Of a stretch of DNA of 53,881 nucleotides, positions 8,848-19,809 are shown piece by piece (position 1 is the first letter of the stretch; every line of letters begins with the position of its first letter). This stretch comes from Bacteroidota bacterium (GTDB lineage Bacteria; Bacteroidota; Ignavibacteria; Ignavibacteriales; Ignavibacteriaceae): positions 1 through 53,881 of the forward strand of contig JADFPP010000015.1 in assembly GCA_022562275.1 (NCBI GenBank), given 5' to 3'. The position numbers were made by a program, and so were the translations under genes. The notes beneath the pieces are model-generated. The model ran no database searches and was not told where the DNA came from. It was given only the letters and a program-made list of their open reading frames with translations.

Positions 8848-10722
8848 ATGAATTTTGACATCATTGTTATAGGTGGGGGACATGCAGGAATTGAAGCTGC
8901 TTCGGCAAGTGCCAGAATGGGATGCTCGGTTGCACTTATTTCGATGGATAAGTATGCGCTTGGGCGTATGTCTTGCAACCCGGCAATTGGGGGAACTGCA
9001 AAGGGACATTTGGTTCGCGAAATAGATGCACTTGGTGGATTAATGGGGAAAATTGCTGATCATACCGGAATACAATTCCGGATGTTAAATAAATCTAAGG
9101 GTCCGGCAGTTTGGTCACCTCGTTGTCAATCAGATAGGAAGCTGTATTCCGAAAAAGTATACCATTTCATCTCTAACACCTGCAACCTGGAAATAGTGGA
9201 AGAATCAGTCATCGACATTATAATTGAAAACGGAGTGATTCGGGGTATTAAGACTCAATCGGGAAGAGAAATCCTTAGCAAGGCTGTGATCTTATCTTCT
9301 GGTACTTTTCTTAATGCATTAATGCATACGGGGCTGAATTCAACCAATGGCGGAAGATATGGGGAGGCACCATCCACCGGTATAACCGAATTGTTGGTAA
9401 AGCAAGGTTTTGAAAAGGGAAGACTAAAAACCGGAACTCCACCAAGATTAGCAAAGGATTCCATCAATTGGGATGTATTAGAGGTACAGCCGGGCGATGA
9501 TAATCCACAGCCATTTTCTTATCAAACAGATCTAAGTGAGTTCCCTTTTTTACCCCAATTAGTTTGTCATATTACTTATACAGATCCAATTGTTCATAGA
9601 ACACTCGAAAAGGGATTTAAAGAATCTCCGATGTTTACAGGATTAATAAATGGTGTTGGGCCTCGTTATTGTCCTTCTATCGAGGATAAAATTGTTAGAT
9701 TTTCAGATAAAGATAAACATCAACTATTTTTAGAACCGGAAGGACTAGACTCAGATACAATATATGTAAACGGTTTCTCAACATCTTTACCTGCTGAAGT
9801 GCAACTTGAAGCAATTCACAAAATTAAAGGACTTGAAGATGCGGAGATGACAAGACCAGGTTATGCTGTTGAGTATGATTTTTTTCCTCCACATCAAATT
9901 GATAACACTCTGGAGACAAAATTGGTATCCGGACTTTATTTTGCAGGACAGATAAATGGAACCTCTGGATATGAAGAAGCTGCCGCACAGGGATTGATGG
10001 CGGGAATAAATGCCGCATCAAAGATTCTGGGAAGAAAGGACCTCGTGCTTAAGAGAAGCGAGGCATATATTGGTGTTTTAATAGATGATTTAGTAACGAA
10101 ATCAACTGAAGAACCTTACCGAATGTTTACTTCGCGTGCAGAGTACAGACTGCTGTTAAGACAGGATAATGCCGATAGACGACTTATACCATATGCTGCA
10201 GATTTAGGATTGATTGAAAAAGATTTTAGCGAATGTGTAAAAGCAAGAGAAATATTGATAAGCACCGGGATTGATATTTGTTCTAAAACAAAACTGCATG
10301 CAAGGGTAGTAAATGAATTTCTAAGATCAGTAAACTCCTCGCCGATTGATTCATCGGAGACAATATCAAAGTTATGCAAACGACCGGAACTTGGATTGAA
10401 AGACATCCTTATTTTGGATGGGTTAAGTGAAGATATACATTTCAATAAGTTGTTAAACGATGTAACTGCTTTGAGACAGGTTGAGATAGAATTAAAATAC
10501 GAAGGATATATCAAACGCCAGGAAAAAACAATTGAAAGGTTTGAGAGATACGAAGATCTAAAAATACCTTTAACATTAAACTATTTAATATTAAATGCTC
10601 TTTCTGCCGAGGCAAAAGAGAAGTTAGACCGAATAAAACCAAGGTCTATTGGGCAGGCATCGCGTATATCGGGAGTAACACCTTCTGATATTTCTATATT
10701 ATTGGTATATTTGAAAAAGTAA
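8848..10722 (+). CDS. mnmG: tRNA uridine-5-carboxymethylaminomethyl synthase MnmG
   Basis: A 624-residue FAD protein, MnmE's partner in wobble U34 modification. The N-terminal Rossmann motif is [12 protein letters not shown] (residues 7-18). The family blocks [25 protein letters not shown] are written here only by their key parts: SCNPAIGG carries the conserved Cys, and KTGTPPRL and [16 protein letters not shown] follow. The C-terminal domain with [13 protein letters not shown] contacts MnmE and tRNA. Length is typical. No strong Shine-Dalgarno; the ATG matches family starts. rsmG follows after 16 bp, probably in one operon. Confidence 0.97.
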   Translation: MNFDIIVIGGGHAGIEAASASARMGCSVALISMDKYALGRMSCNPAIGGTAKGHLVREIDALGGLMGKIADHTGIQFRMLNKSKGPAVWSPRCQSDRKLYSEKVYHFISNTCNLEIVEESVIDIIIENGVIRGIKTQSGREILSKAVILSSGTFLNALMHTGLNSTNGGRYGEAPSTGITELLVKQGFEKGRLKTGTPPRLAKDSINWDVLEVQPGDDNPQPFSYQTDLSEFPFLPQLVCHITYTDPIVHRTLEKGFKESPMFTGLINGVGPRYCPSIEDKIVRFSDKDKHQLFLEPEGLDSDTIYVNGFSTSLPAEVQLEAIHKIKGLEDAEMTRPGYAVEYDFFPPHQIDNTLETKLVSGLYFAGQINGTSGYEEAAAQGLMAGINAASKILGRKDLVLKRSEAYIGVLIDDLVTKSTEEPYRMFTSRAEYRLLLRQDNADRRLIPYAADLGLIEKDFSECVKAREILISTGIDICSKTKLHARVVNEFLRSVNSSPIDSSETISKLCKRPELGLKDILILDGLSEDIHFNKLLNDVTALRQVEIELKYEGYIKRQEKTIERFERYEDLKIPLTLNYLILNALSAEAKEKLDRIKPRSIGQASRISGVTPSDISILLVYLKK

Positions 10723-10738
10723 TTTTCTGGAATAATTT

Positions 10739-11422
10739 ATGGCAAACTTGCAGGATAATTATCTTAAAGAACTTAAAATATATTGCTGGGAAAATGGATT
10801 CACACCTGAACCGGCAAGGGCGGAAAGATTAGCGTATTTTGCAGAGCTGGTAACTAAAAAGAACGAAAAAATGAATCTCATCTCTAAGAGAGATGTTAAT
10901 TCAATAATCGAAAAGCACGTTTTTCTTTCAGCATATATAACAAAATATATTCCTGAAAAATCAACAAGATTTTTAGATATCGGTACCGGCGGAGGTTTCC
11001 CAGGCATACCGCTGGCAATTATGCGTCCTGATTTGAGAGGCGTTTTGGTGGATTCTACTTCTAAAAAAATAAGTGCAGTACAGGAATTTATAGATAAACT
11101 TAAACTAAGTAATGTTATTGCGGAAAATGATCGTGTTGAAAGCGAACGTTTTAAAGAGAATTATTCAGACACGTTTGATCTTATAGTTAGCAGATCTTCT
11201 GTTCCTCTTATCATATTATTTCGATATGCACTGCCCTTGATAAAAGAAAAAGCATATCTTCTGGCCATGAAAGGTGGAGATCTGACTCTTGAGTTCAAAA
11301 AGGCGGAAACCAAATATAAAGCTCATATTAAAAAATCTACAATCTATGAGTTAGCATATAAACCAACAAATATTCGTAATCAAAAAGGTAAAAAACTTGT
11401 TTTGTTAGAACTTCAAAAATAA
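10739..11422 (+). CDS. rsmG: 16S rRNA (guanine-N7)-methyltransferase RsmG (GidB)
   Basis: A 227-residue SAM-dependent enzyme that methylates G527 of 16S rRNA. The SAM-binding glycine loop is LDIGTGGGFPGIPLAI at about residue 78, followed by the acidic loop VLVDSTSKKI. The upstream KMNLISKRD is the family's N-terminal signature, and VSRSSVPL aligns with the catalytic VARA region. It is a little longer than the E. coli enzyme (207). It follows mnmG by 16 bp and ends at a rho-independent terminator 40 bp downstream. Confidence 0.95.
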   Translation: MANLQDNYLKELKIYCWENGFTPEPARAERLAYFAELVTKKNEKMNLISKRDVNSIIEKHVFLSAYITKYIPEKSTRFLDIGTGGGFPGIPLAIMRPDLRGVLVDSTSKKISAVQEFIDKLKLSNVIAENDRVESERFKENYSDTFDLIVSRSSVPLIILFRYALPLIKEKAYLLAMKGGDLTLEFKKAETKYKAHIKKSTIYELAYKPTNIRNQKGKKLVLLELQK

Positions 11423-11462
11423 TAACACTTTTGATTGACAGTCATTTTAGATCTTATATTTT

Positions 11463-11498
11463 AAGGGTTCACATTGATGAGCCCTTTGTTATTTTTTG
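11463..11498 (+). terminator. Rho-independent terminator after rsmG
   Basis: AAGGGTTCA (11463-11471) and TGAGCCCTT (11478-11486) form a 9-bp stem with one G-U pair and a 6-nt loop, followed by TGTTATTTTTTG. It ends the mnmG-rsmG unit, 28 bp before the mfd start. Confidence 0.8.
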
Positions 11499-11526
11499 TT
11501 GATAATTTCAAGCAATTTTTCAATAA

Positions 11527-14500
11527 ATGAGCTTACATGAATTCTTAACATATCTTTTATCGTTTAACTTTTTTGGTGATTTAAAAAATCTAATTGTCTC
11601 GGGAAAAAGTAACAAGCATAATATTTTTATATCACCCCTTTATGGAGCAGCTAAAAGTTTTCTTATAAGTGAGCTTACAGCAATTGAAAATCAATTGCTG
11701 GTATTAACTTCCGATGATAAACTAGCCACGGAATTAAGTGTTGAGCTGGATTTTTTGAATTTAAATAGCAAAATAATTTTATTAAATAACTTCACTCCGG
11801 AGTTAATTCAAGAAAAGCTTACTGAAATATCTAACCGCGAAAAATTTATTCTAATCTCAACCTACCAGCTGCTTCATATGCAGTTTCCCAACCGGAAAGA
11901 AGTGGAAAAGAAAACAACTAAATTGCATGTGGGGGGTGATATTACACATGAAGACCTGACTGAGTATTTAAATTTATTGGAATATCAACAGGATAAATTT
12001 GTTGAAGCTCCGGGAGAATTTTCATTACGCGGTTCTATAATTGATTTTTGGTCTTACAGTGAGCAGAATCCGGTTAGATTAGAATTTGATGGTGACTTCT
12101 TGGAATCAATTCGTCATTTTGATCCTGAAAGCCAGCGCTCAATTGAAAAAGTTGATACAGTAACTTTAGCCGGCAAACTGGAGAGCAAAAGTGAGTCCGA
12201 TGAAGAACAAATCTATTCGAATATTTTTGATTATCTGAATAACCCAATAGTGCTTGCTTCTAGCTATGAAATAAATAATTTCAAATCATTTATACAAGGT
12301 CCAATCTCAAAGATTGATAATGTCATTGAAAATATATTAGAAAAATATGATAACAACCCCATAGAACTAATTGTTGAAGAAGAGAATGGGGCATGGGGGG
12401 AGATCGCATCTGGTAATTTTGGCAACATACCTGCACGTTGGATAATTGAAGAAGAAATTGGATCCTCTACAGAAAAATTTGAATTAGGTTTTGCAGATAC
12501 ACCAACTATTAATGCGAATTATGAAATTCTGTTTTCTGTACTGAAAATTTATACTGATAAATCGTTTGAAGTAGTGATCACAGCCGAGAATGATCTTCAA
12601 TCAATTAGATTAAAAGAATTGCTGAGCGAGTTTAAATCTGAACTTGCAGAATTAATAGAAAGTGGAAAGATTAAAATTGAAACATTAGCGATTAAAGAGG
12701 GATTTCTTCATAAAGAAAAAAAACTTCTTGTTTTAACAGACTATCAAATATTTAACAAACCGTATCGCACAAAAAGCCCTTCAAAAATAAAGTATAAAAA
12801 ATCCAAATCGCGTGCTTTTGCTTCAATTAAGAGAGGGGATTATGTTGTTCATGAAGAATATGGAATTGGCAAATACTCAGGTTTGGAAACAATTCATATA
12901 GGTAACACAAAGCAGGAATCGATGAAACTGCTGTATAAAAATGACGATGTAGTTTACGTAAATCTGAATTACCTTACTTTGGTAAAGAGGTACTCTTCAA
13001 ATGAGAACCTTGTACCATCGCTTTCAACTCTTGGCACAAACGATTGGACAAACACAAAACGAAAAACAAGGAAAAAGATAAAAGAAGCCGCAAGGGAATT
13101 GATTGAACTCTATGCAAAACGAAAATCAACAAAAGGTTTTCAGTTTGGTGCGGATACTGTGTGGCAAAAAGAGCTTGAAGCTTCATTTATGTACGAGGAT
13201 ACGCCTGACCAGGAAACAGTAACGGCTAGTGTTAAGAATGATATGGAGGCTGAGAACCCTATGGATAGGTTGGTTTGCGGTGATGTTGGTTTTGGTAAAA
13301 CAGAGATTGCAGTTAGAGCAGCATTTAAAGCAGTGCAAGACGATAAACAAACGGCTCTTCTTGTGCCGACAACAATTTTAGCCGAACAACATTTTAATAC
13401 ATTTAAGGATCGCTTAAATCAGTTTCCTGTAAGGATTGGAATGCTTTCGCGTTTTCAAACTAAGAAAGAACAAACAATTACACTTAAAGAATTAAAAGAA
13501 GGAAAGGTTGATGTTGTAATTGGAACACACAGGTTGCTTTCTAAAGACATTCAGTTTAAAGACCTGGGTTTGTTGATAATTGATGAGGAACATCGCTTTG
13601 GAGTTACAGCCAAAGAAAAACTCCGGTCTATAAAAATCAATGTCGATACACTAACGCTTACAGCAACTCCAATACCCCGAACATTAAATCTTTCATTACT
13701 TGGTGCGAGGGATCTTTCTATAATTGCAACATCACCCCCCAACAGACAGTCAATAATAACAACGGTTTCCACATTTGAAATACATAAAATTAGGGAGTGG
13801 ATACTTAAGGAGATTAAACGCAGTGGGCAGGTTTACTTTGTTCACGATAGGGTTCAATCCATTGATAAATTGGCAGATTATCTTAATAAACATATTCCCG
13901 ATATAAAAATTTGTATTGCTCACGGTCAAATGCGTCCCACACAACTTGAGAATGCTATTCACGGTTTCTTGAATAGAAAATACGACGTTCTCCTCTCTAC
14001 AAAAATAATTGAATCCGGAATAGATATACCAAATGTTAACACTATAATTGTTAATCGTGCAGATAGGTTTGGATTGGCTGAGCTGCATCAGTTAAGAGGA
14101 AGAGTTGGAAGATCCTCAAGACAGGCATATGCTTACCTTCTTGTTCCTTCGCTAAGCGGAATAACAAAAAAAGCTTTAAGAAGATTGCAGGCAATTGAGG
14201 AATTTACGGAAGTAGGTTCCGGGTTTAATATTTCTATGCGCGATCTTGAAATACGTGGTGCCGGAAATCTGCTTGGTAAAGAGCAAACCGGGTTCATAAA
14301 TGAAATTGGCTTTGATCTTTACTTAAAAATGATTGATCGGGCTGTGGAAGAATTAAAGTATGAAGAGTTTAAGGAAGTGTTTAAGACTTTGCCGCAGAAG
14401 GAAGATAGAACAGAGCCAACACTAGATACTTATTTTGATATTGGTATCCCGGATACCTACATGCCTGAACAAACAGACAGGTTAAACTTTTATACTTCAC

Positions 14501-14898
14501 TTTATTCAGTTAAAAATATGGATGAACTGAACGATCTTAAAGATGAAATGACAGACCGCTTCGGAAACATTCCAGCAATTGTAAACAGACTATTATTAGC
14601 AGCCACACTTCGTTATTATGCTTCCTACGCTTTGTTTGAAAGAATAATAATGCAGAAAAAAAATGCTATTATTATTTTACCCAAAGGGGAAAAGGAAGAC
14701 TACTACAAAAATCAATTTGTTAAGTTAATGAAATTTATTTTGGATGAGCATAAAAACCAAATAACATTCGAGCAGAGAAAAGAAATTATGAAATTGATAG
14801 TTAAAAATAACTTTGCAAATCCCGAAGAACTTTTACTGTTTTTAATTGAATTTTGCCAAAACACTTCTACGCTATTTATAACTAAAAATGATAATTAG
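11527..14898 (+). CDS. mfd: Transcription-repair coupling factor Mfd
   Basis: A 1123-residue SF2 translocase that removes stalled RNA polymerase and recruits UvrA. The UvrB-like N-terminal part includes GEFSLRGSIIDFW. The CarD-like RNA polymerase interaction domain starts around residue 435 (GDYVVHEEYGIGKYSG). The motor has Walker A GDVGFGKTE at about 585, the DEEHRFG box near 686, TATPIPRT and LRGRVGRS. The C-terminal TRCF domain holds back UvrA binding. Length matches E. coli Mfd (1148). No ribosome-binding site is visible; the ATG gives a normal N-terminus. Confidence 0.96.
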   Translation: MSLHEFLTYLLSFNFFGDLKNLIVSGKSNKHNIFISPLYGAAKSFLISELTAIENQLLVLTSDDKLATELSVELDFLNLNSKIILLNNFTPELIQEKLTEISNREKFILISTYQLLHMQFPNRKEVEKKTTKLHVGGDITHEDLTEYLNLLEYQQDKFVEAPGEFSLRGSIIDFWSYSEQNPVRLEFDGDFLESIRHFDPESQRSIEKVDTVTLAGKLESKSESDEEQIYSNIFDYLNNPIVLASSYEINNFKSFIQGPISKIDNVIENILEKYDNNPIELIVEEENGAWGEIASGNFGNIPARWIIEEEIGSSTEKFELGFADTPTINANYEILFSVLKIYTDKSFEVVITAENDLQSIRLKELLSEFKSELAELIESGKIKIETLAIKEGFLHKEKKLLVLTDYQIFNKPYRTKSPSKIKYKKSKSRAFASIKRGDYVVHEEYGIGKYSGLETIHIGNTKQESMKLLYKNDDVVYVNLNYLTLVKRYSSNENLVPSLSTLGTNDWTNTKRKTRKKIKEAARELIELYAKRKSTKGFQFGADTVWQKELEASFMYEDTPDQETVTASVKNDMEAENPMDRLVCGDVGFGKTEIAVRAAFKAVQDDKQTALLVPTTILAEQHFNTFKDRLNQFPVRIGMLSRFQTKKEQTITLKELKEGKVDVVIGTHRLLSKDIQFKDLGLLIIDEEHRFGVTAKEKLRSIKINVDTLTLTATPIPRTLNLSLLGARDLSIIATSPPNRQSIITTVSTFEIHKIREWILKEIKRSGQVYFVHDRVQSIDKLADYLNKHIPDIKICIAHGQMRPTQLENAIHGFLNRKYDVLLSTKIIESGIDIPNVNTIIVNRADRFGLAELHQLRGRVGRSSRQAYAYLLVPSLSGITKKALRRLQAIEEFTEVGSGFNISMRDLEIRGAGNLLGKEQTGFINEIGFDLYLKMIDRAVEELKYEEFKEVFKTLPQKEDRTEPTLDTYFDIGIPDTYMPEQTDRLNFYTSLYSVKNMDELNDLKDEMTDRFGNIPAIVNRLLLAATLRYYASYALFERIIMQKKNAIIILPKGEKEDYYKNQFVKLMKFILDEHKNQITFEQRKEIMKLIVKNNFANPEELLLFLIEFCQNTSTLFITKNDN

Positions 14899-15164
14899 CA
14901 GGGTGTTAAGTACGAACTTTCATAACAAAAGATATGCTCGCTGATTATATTACCACAAAAGAAATTTTTAATACATTCAACTATTAGAAGATTATAGAAA
15001 TACTCCGGATTTTGAATTCTTTGCATTAAATGCCCAACCTTATTGACACATCACACATTTTTGGTTATATTCTATTATAAATAGGCAGCAGCGTATTTGC
15101 TTAACCCTGTAATTTGCATGATAGAAAGCCTCTATTCTTTTCAACCATTGAAGCAAGGACAATT

Positions 15165-15599
15165 ATGAAACAATTATTTTTTCTTTTCTTAATCATCTCA
15201 ATATTTTCCTGCTCAAATGATGTGTCTAATGATAAAAAAAATGATAATTCCAAAGTGCCAATTAGTAACAAAGGGCCGGGACCAACGATAATTCAGAATA
15301 AATCCGTTGTTGTTGCAAAGCTAATTAGTATAGAAATAATAGATGAGCACAATTTTAGTTTAAAAGTAAAGGTTTTAAAGGTGGAAGATAACTTAAATTA
15401 CGCAAGTATTGTTGTGGCAGGTGATGAATATACCCTAAAACCAGGATTTTATTATGATGAAAATAAAGAGTTATCTGATAATGATCGTAACAGAAGATTG
15501 AAAGAGCTTACTGCATTAAATCCGGGAGATGAATTTAAAGCAGAAATTTCGTTAGAACATTTAAAGGGTTGGATTATAAGTAAAGTTATAAATCAATAG
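15165..15599 (+). CDS. Lipoprotein, unknown function
   Basis: A 144-residue protein starting MKQLFFLFLIISIFSC. The lipobox IFSC places the lipidated Cys at residue 16, so the mature protein should sit on a membrane facing the periplasm. After a low-complexity Ser/Asn/Asp/Lys linker there is a beta-rich domain (KSVVVAKLISIEII...FSLKVKVLKV) reminiscent of an OB-like fold, but no family is recognised. An in-frame ATG 17 codons upstream would destroy the signal peptide, so 15165 is preferred. The next gene starts 10 bp later behind a strong AGGAGG, so the two are probably one operon. Confidence 0.7.
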   Translation: MKQLFFLFLIISIFSCSNDVSNDKKNDNSKVPISNKGPGPTIIQNKSVVVAKLISIEIIDEHNFSLKVKVLKVEDNLNYASIVVAGDEYTLKPGFYYDENKELSDNDRNRRLKELTALNPGDEFKAEISLEHLKGWIISKVINQ

Positions 15600-15609
15600 G
15601 AGGTTAAAA

Positions 15610-18201
15610 ATGAAAAGGAGAAGTTATATTAGGATTTCCATTTTTCTAATTGTAGGGATAGTCTCATTCTTTCTGCTTTATGAAAGAGAACCACAAACTT
15701 TTACAAAAGATGACTTTCTTCAATGGAAAATAGAACCGAAAGAAAGTCAAAATCCTTTTGCGGGATTTCCTGACAAAGCAATGAAGCAGTATTACGAGCA
15801 GAGAGCGTTTCCGCTTGGATACATTCCCGAGGGCTGGAGGCAAGACGCAATGGAGCATATGAGTCTTTATAATAAACCGGAAAGAGAGAATATCTTTGCG
15901 TTAAATTGGTCTGAACTTGGTCCCGGTAACATTCCCGGAAGAACAAGATCTATAGTTATTCATCCAAGCAATTCAAATATAATTTATTCGGGTTCTGTAA
16001 GCGGGGGGGTGTGGAAAACAACCAATGGAGGATCGTCCTGGTTTCCTTTAAAAGACACAATGGAAAACCTTGCCGTTTGTTCAATGGTAATGGATCCTGC
16101 TAACCCTGATATTATTTATGCGGGAACAGGTGAGGGATTTTTTCCAGCTGATGCTATAAGGGGAGAAGGAATTTTTAAAACAACTAACGGCGGAACTACG
16201 TGGACACAACTATCTTCAACAACCAATTCAGATTTTTATTATGTAAACAAATTAGTGTTTGATAATACTACAAACACCCTTTGGGCTGGAACCCTGCGGG
16301 GTTTATTCAAATCTACCAATGGAGGGGACAGTTTTAGTGAAATTATTGGCGGAGGTAATGTATTCTGTATGGATATTGAAATCGCCAATACATCTCCAAC
16401 CACAATTTATGCTACATTTGGTCTCATCAATAGTTCAGAGATTTGGAGAAGTATAGATGCCGGCATCAATTGGAGCCAAAATTTTTCAGTAGTGAATACC
16501 GGAAGAATAGAATTAGCTGTTTCCCCTTCAAACTCTAGTGTAGTTTACGCTTCATTCCTGGATCTTGATATTTCTTCCCCAACATATTTTGGTGTTGGAT
16601 TTATGGCTATAACAACTAATGCTGGGGGTAATTGGAACAGCATAACGGTGCCCGGCCCAACATTTGCCGGGGATAATAACTATGCAAGAAATCAAGCCTG
16701 GTACGATAACATCTTAGCTGTGGATCCGAACAATCCCAATATTCTGTATGCCGGAGGTGTTGATTATTGGAAATCAACTGACAGTGGAACCAGCTGGACC
16801 CAGAAAACAAATTGGTATGTGACAGCAGGAGCTCCTCCCTTTGCACACGCAGATCACCACGTAGTTGTTTTTGATCCTTCAAATCCAAATACTATTTATC
16901 TGGGAACGGATGGGGGAATATTTAAATCGACAGACGCTGCAGATACATGGACAGATTTAAATAATGATTTATTCACTACTCAATTTTATTATGGTGCAGT
17001 TGATCCTGTTGCTAACACTTATTACGGGGGCACACAGGATAATGGCACATTAAAATCAACAGGCAGTACAAATTGGTTTAGTATATTGGGAGGAGACGGC
17101 GGTGCTACAGAGGTTGATTTTAATAACCCTAATACAATTTATATGGAATTTCAACTTCTGGCATTCTTTAAATCAACAGACGGCGGCTCTTCATCCTTCA
17201 AAGCAATGAATGGCATTCCCACAGGTCCCAATCCAAATGACGGTACTACAGACAGAACAGAATTTATTTCACCTTTTTCTATGGATCCAAATAATGCCAG
17301 CACGTTAGTTGTCGGAACATACAGAGTATTTAGAACTACAAATGGCGCATCGAACTGGACGGATATTAGCGGCGACTTAACAGGCGATGGAACTGGTTCT
17401 ACCGGGGCTAAAATTTCTACTGTAATTATTGCAAAAGGAAACTCTGATGTGATATATGCCGGATGTACAAACGGCAAGGTGCAGGTCACTGCAAATGCAG
17501 GAGCTTTATGGAATGACGTTAGCTCAGGTCTGCCCACTCTTTATTGTACAAGAATTGCGACCGATCCAAATGATCCTGCTACGGCATTTGCAACTTTCTC
17601 AGGTTTTAGTTCCGGGGAGAAAGTTTACAAGACTACTAATACCGGCTCAAGCTGGTCTAACATTAGCGGAGATTTGCCCAACTTACCTGTAAACTGCATA
17701 ATTGTTGATCCGTCCAATGTAAATAAATTGGTGGTAGGAACGGACCTGGGAGTTTTTACTACCGTTAACGGAGGCAGTTCATGGTTTCAAAAGAATAATG
17801 GTATGGCAAATGTTTCAGTTGCTGATTTAGATTATAGAAGCTCGGACGGGAAAGTATTTGCCGCTACTCATGGAAGAGGTATGTTTTCCGCACCTCTCTC
17901 TGATGTAACTTCGGCAGAAGACGATTTAGAAGTTCCTGTTGATTTTGTGCTGGAGCAAAACTACCCAAACCCGTTTAATCCCAGTACAATAATTAAATTT
18001 TCACTACCACAAACTGAATCAGTATCTATTATTATTTATAATACTATTGGTGAGGAAGTTTCAGAATTATTAAACAGCCAGTTAAGTGCAGGAACACATA
18101 CTATTAGGTTTAATTCCGGTTCGCTGGCAAGCGGAGTTTATTTTTATAGTATTAAAGCAGGAAATTATAGTGATGTAAAGAAAATGATGTTGATAAAGTA
18201 A
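15610..18201 (+). CDS. T9SS-exported BNR/sortilin-type beta-propeller protein
   Basis: An 863-residue cell-surface or secreted protein. An N-terminal membrane-spanning signal (residues 7-23) is followed by many repeats of the type IYAGT..GGVFKSTNGGTTW..., the BNR/VPS10 beta-propeller repeat (for example GGVWKTTNGGSSW, GIFKTTNGGTTW, GLFKSTNGGDSF), probably making two propellers. The last 80 or so residues are a type A T9SS sorting domain: LEQNYPNPFNPSTIIKF, an Ig-like sandwich, then GVYFYSIKAG and a final KKMMLIK. It should cross the outer membrane by the PorSS machinery and be anchored or released. A Shine-Dalgarno AGGAGG lies 7 nt upstream. Ligand unknown. Confidence 0.9.
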   Translation: MKRRSYIRISIFLIVGIVSFFLLYEREPQTFTKDDFLQWKIEPKESQNPFAGFPDKAMKQYYEQRAFPLGYIPEGWRQDAMEHMSLYNKPERENIFALNWSELGPGNIPGRTRSIVIHPSNSNIIYSGSVSGGVWKTTNGGSSWFPLKDTMENLAVCSMVMDPANPDIIYAGTGEGFFPADAIRGEGIFKTTNGGTTWTQLSSTTNSDFYYVNKLVFDNTTNTLWAGTLRGLFKSTNGGDSFSEIIGGGNVFCMDIEIANTSPTTIYATFGLINSSEIWRSIDAGINWSQNFSVVNTGRIELAVSPSNSSVVYASFLDLDISSPTYFGVGFMAITTNAGGNWNSITVPGPTFAGDNNYARNQAWYDNILAVDPNNPNILYAGGVDYWKSTDSGTSWTQKTNWYVTAGAPPFAHADHHVVVFDPSNPNTIYLGTDGGIFKSTDAADTWTDLNNDLFTTQFYYGAVDPVANTYYGGTQDNGTLKSTGSTNWFSILGGDGGATEVDFNNPNTIYMEFQLLAFFKSTDGGSSSFKAMNGIPTGPNPNDGTTDRTEFISPFSMDPNNASTLVVGTYRVFRTTNGASNWTDISGDLTGDGTGSTGAKISTVIIAKGNSDVIYAGCTNGKVQVTANAGALWNDVSSGLPTLYCTRIATDPNDPATAFATFSGFSSGEKVYKTTNTGSSWSNISGDLPNLPVNCIIVDPSNVNKLVVGTDLGVFTTVNGGSSWFQKNNGMANVSVADLDYRSSDGKVFAATHGRGMFSAPLSDVTSAEDDLEVPVDFVLEQNYPNPFNPSTIIKFSLPQTESVSIIIYNTIGEEVSELLNSQLSAGTHTIRFNSGSLASGVYFYSIKAGNYSDVKKMMLIK

Positions 18202-18363
18202 GAACAAAGATTAAGGTTATGAAATTTGAACGGCATCATAGATCATAGTATATCCGTGAGCTTAATATTTAATGCGACGGAAATTCTAAGGCTTTGGACA
18301 TGGTCGGAATCTAACTTTTGTAGGTTTAACATTTTAACTGTCGATTCTAATTATATCACAATC

Positions 18364-19596
18364 TTAATATTCAAAAGGGCCAATACTCCACATATTTGCC
18401 GGGCGGCATTTGTTATTAAAATCAAAGTCGAAAAAAGATATTACCTCACCGCTGCCTGTAATAAATTCAGCTGACGGAACAAGTTTATTACCCTTGAGCT
18501 TTGGATCTTTATTAAACCCGTGCTGATCGAAACCGAAAGCCTGCCAATCATTCCATGATAGATCGTTCCCGTTAAAATTAATTACCTTTGAGCCTTCCGG
18601 ACTATAAAACACATTATGATCAATGTTAGCAGCATTACCATCCCAGCCTTTTATTTCGGCTATAGTTCCGGAATAATTTGACACAAAGATGTTATTTTTC
18701 ACTATAGGATCATCAGTTTCTGAAATGTATAATGCATGATATAATCTTTTACCGAAAACAATATTATTATACATCTCTACAGTTCCGGTACCATCAATCC
18801 GTCTGAAAGTTAAGGCATTCGATTGTGTGTTATACATTATGATAACATTATTATAATACCTATGAACACCGGTTCCGTTTGTACTGTAGATACCCTGACT
18901 GTTATGTGTTTTTTCTGTCTGCTGAATAATGTAATTATTATAAACAATAGTAGAATGATCTTTGTACATTTGTAAACAATCGTTATGCCCGTAATCATAA
19001 GTATTATAAACAGCCAGGGAGTTATGATGATAAATTGTATTAATATTTTCTTGTGAGTAAATACAATCTGATTGTTCTGCAACATATTCGGGTGTTTGAA
19101 TATCACAGTAGGCAATCTCACAGTTAGAATTGTATTTAAGAGAAATACCATCAGCATATGGCTTGGGAATGTCAACATTAATTACCCGGCAGTATTCATT
19201 GTATCTAAATCTGTATGCATAGTGTCCGCCCCCATTTAGTACGAGATCCTTTACGGTTACGTAACTGCAATATTCTTGAAATACTGCATACTTTCTATAT
19301 TGTCCTTCAGCATCAATTATAACCTGTCCGGTACCTTTTATTATTATAGGGGATGACTTCGAGCCGTTAATGTTTTTAATAGTAAGCTCTTCATAGTACC
19401 TTCCAGCCAAAATACTAATTACATCACCGGGCATAATAGAAGACCAATCAATAGAAGAAAAATTTACCCAGGCATTCTCCGGCGAAGTACCGTCATTCTT
19501 TCCCGATGCGTTTTTGCTAACATACCAATCGGTTGCATTCAGGGTAAAGGTGAATAATAGCGCTATTTTTATTATGTTATGTAGTAATTTAATCAC
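18364..19596 (-). CDS. Exported right-handed beta-helix protein
   Basis: A 410-residue protein with a signal peptide (MIKLLHNIIKIALLFTFTLN) followed by ATDWYVSKNASGKNDGTSPENAW, a frequent opening of pectate-lyase-like proteins (DUF1565 type), given here as WYVS, ASGKNDGT and ENAW blocks. Repeated beta-helix rungs carry N-N-I/V ladders (VYNNYIIQ, YYNNVIIMY, MYNNIVFG, VKNNIFVS). No catalytic site can be picked out. It lacks the T9SS sorting domain of its neighbour, so it may remain periplasmic or leave by another route. It is convergent with the propeller gene and divergent from msrAB. A polysaccharide lyase or binding role is a guess. Confidence 0.8.
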   Translation of the reverse strand: MIKLLHNIIKIALLFTFTLNATDWYVSKNASGKNDGTSPENAWVNFSSIDWSSIMPGDVISILAGRYYEELTIKNINGSKSSPIIIKGTGQVIIDAEGQYRKYAVFQEYCSYVTVKDLVLNGGGHYAYRFRYNEYCRVINVDIPKPYADGISLKYNSNCEIAYCDIQTPEYVAEQSDCIYSQENINTIYHHNSLAVYNTYDYGHNDCLQMYKDHSTIVYNNYIIQQTEKTHNSQGIYSTNGTGVHRYYNNVIIMYNTQSNALTFRRIDGTGTVEMYNNIVFGKRLYHALYISETDDPIVKNNIFVSNYSGTIAEIKGWDGNAANIDHNVFYSPEGSKVINFNGNDLSWNDWQAFGFDQHGFNKDPKLKGNKLVPSAEFITGSGEVISFFDFDFNNKCRPANMWSIGPFEY

Positions 19597-19809
19597 TAAA
19601 GTATCACTGTTATTTTTTATTAATTTGTACTTTAAGCTAAGTTAATTGTTTCAAATACTCAATTATTTCTCAAATTGCAGGGTGTAATTTTAGTTATAGA
19701 AATTCTAACATTGTGTGATTATTATGTGATAATTCTAATTTATATTTGTTGTGTGTAAATTATTAATTAATACATTGTTGAAACTCACATTTTAAAACGA
19801 GGATTTATT

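Noticed and set aside
18226-18474. 82-codon plus-strand frame after the T9SS gene
   Set aside because: Mostly antisense to the beta-helix gene's 3' end and not protein-like.
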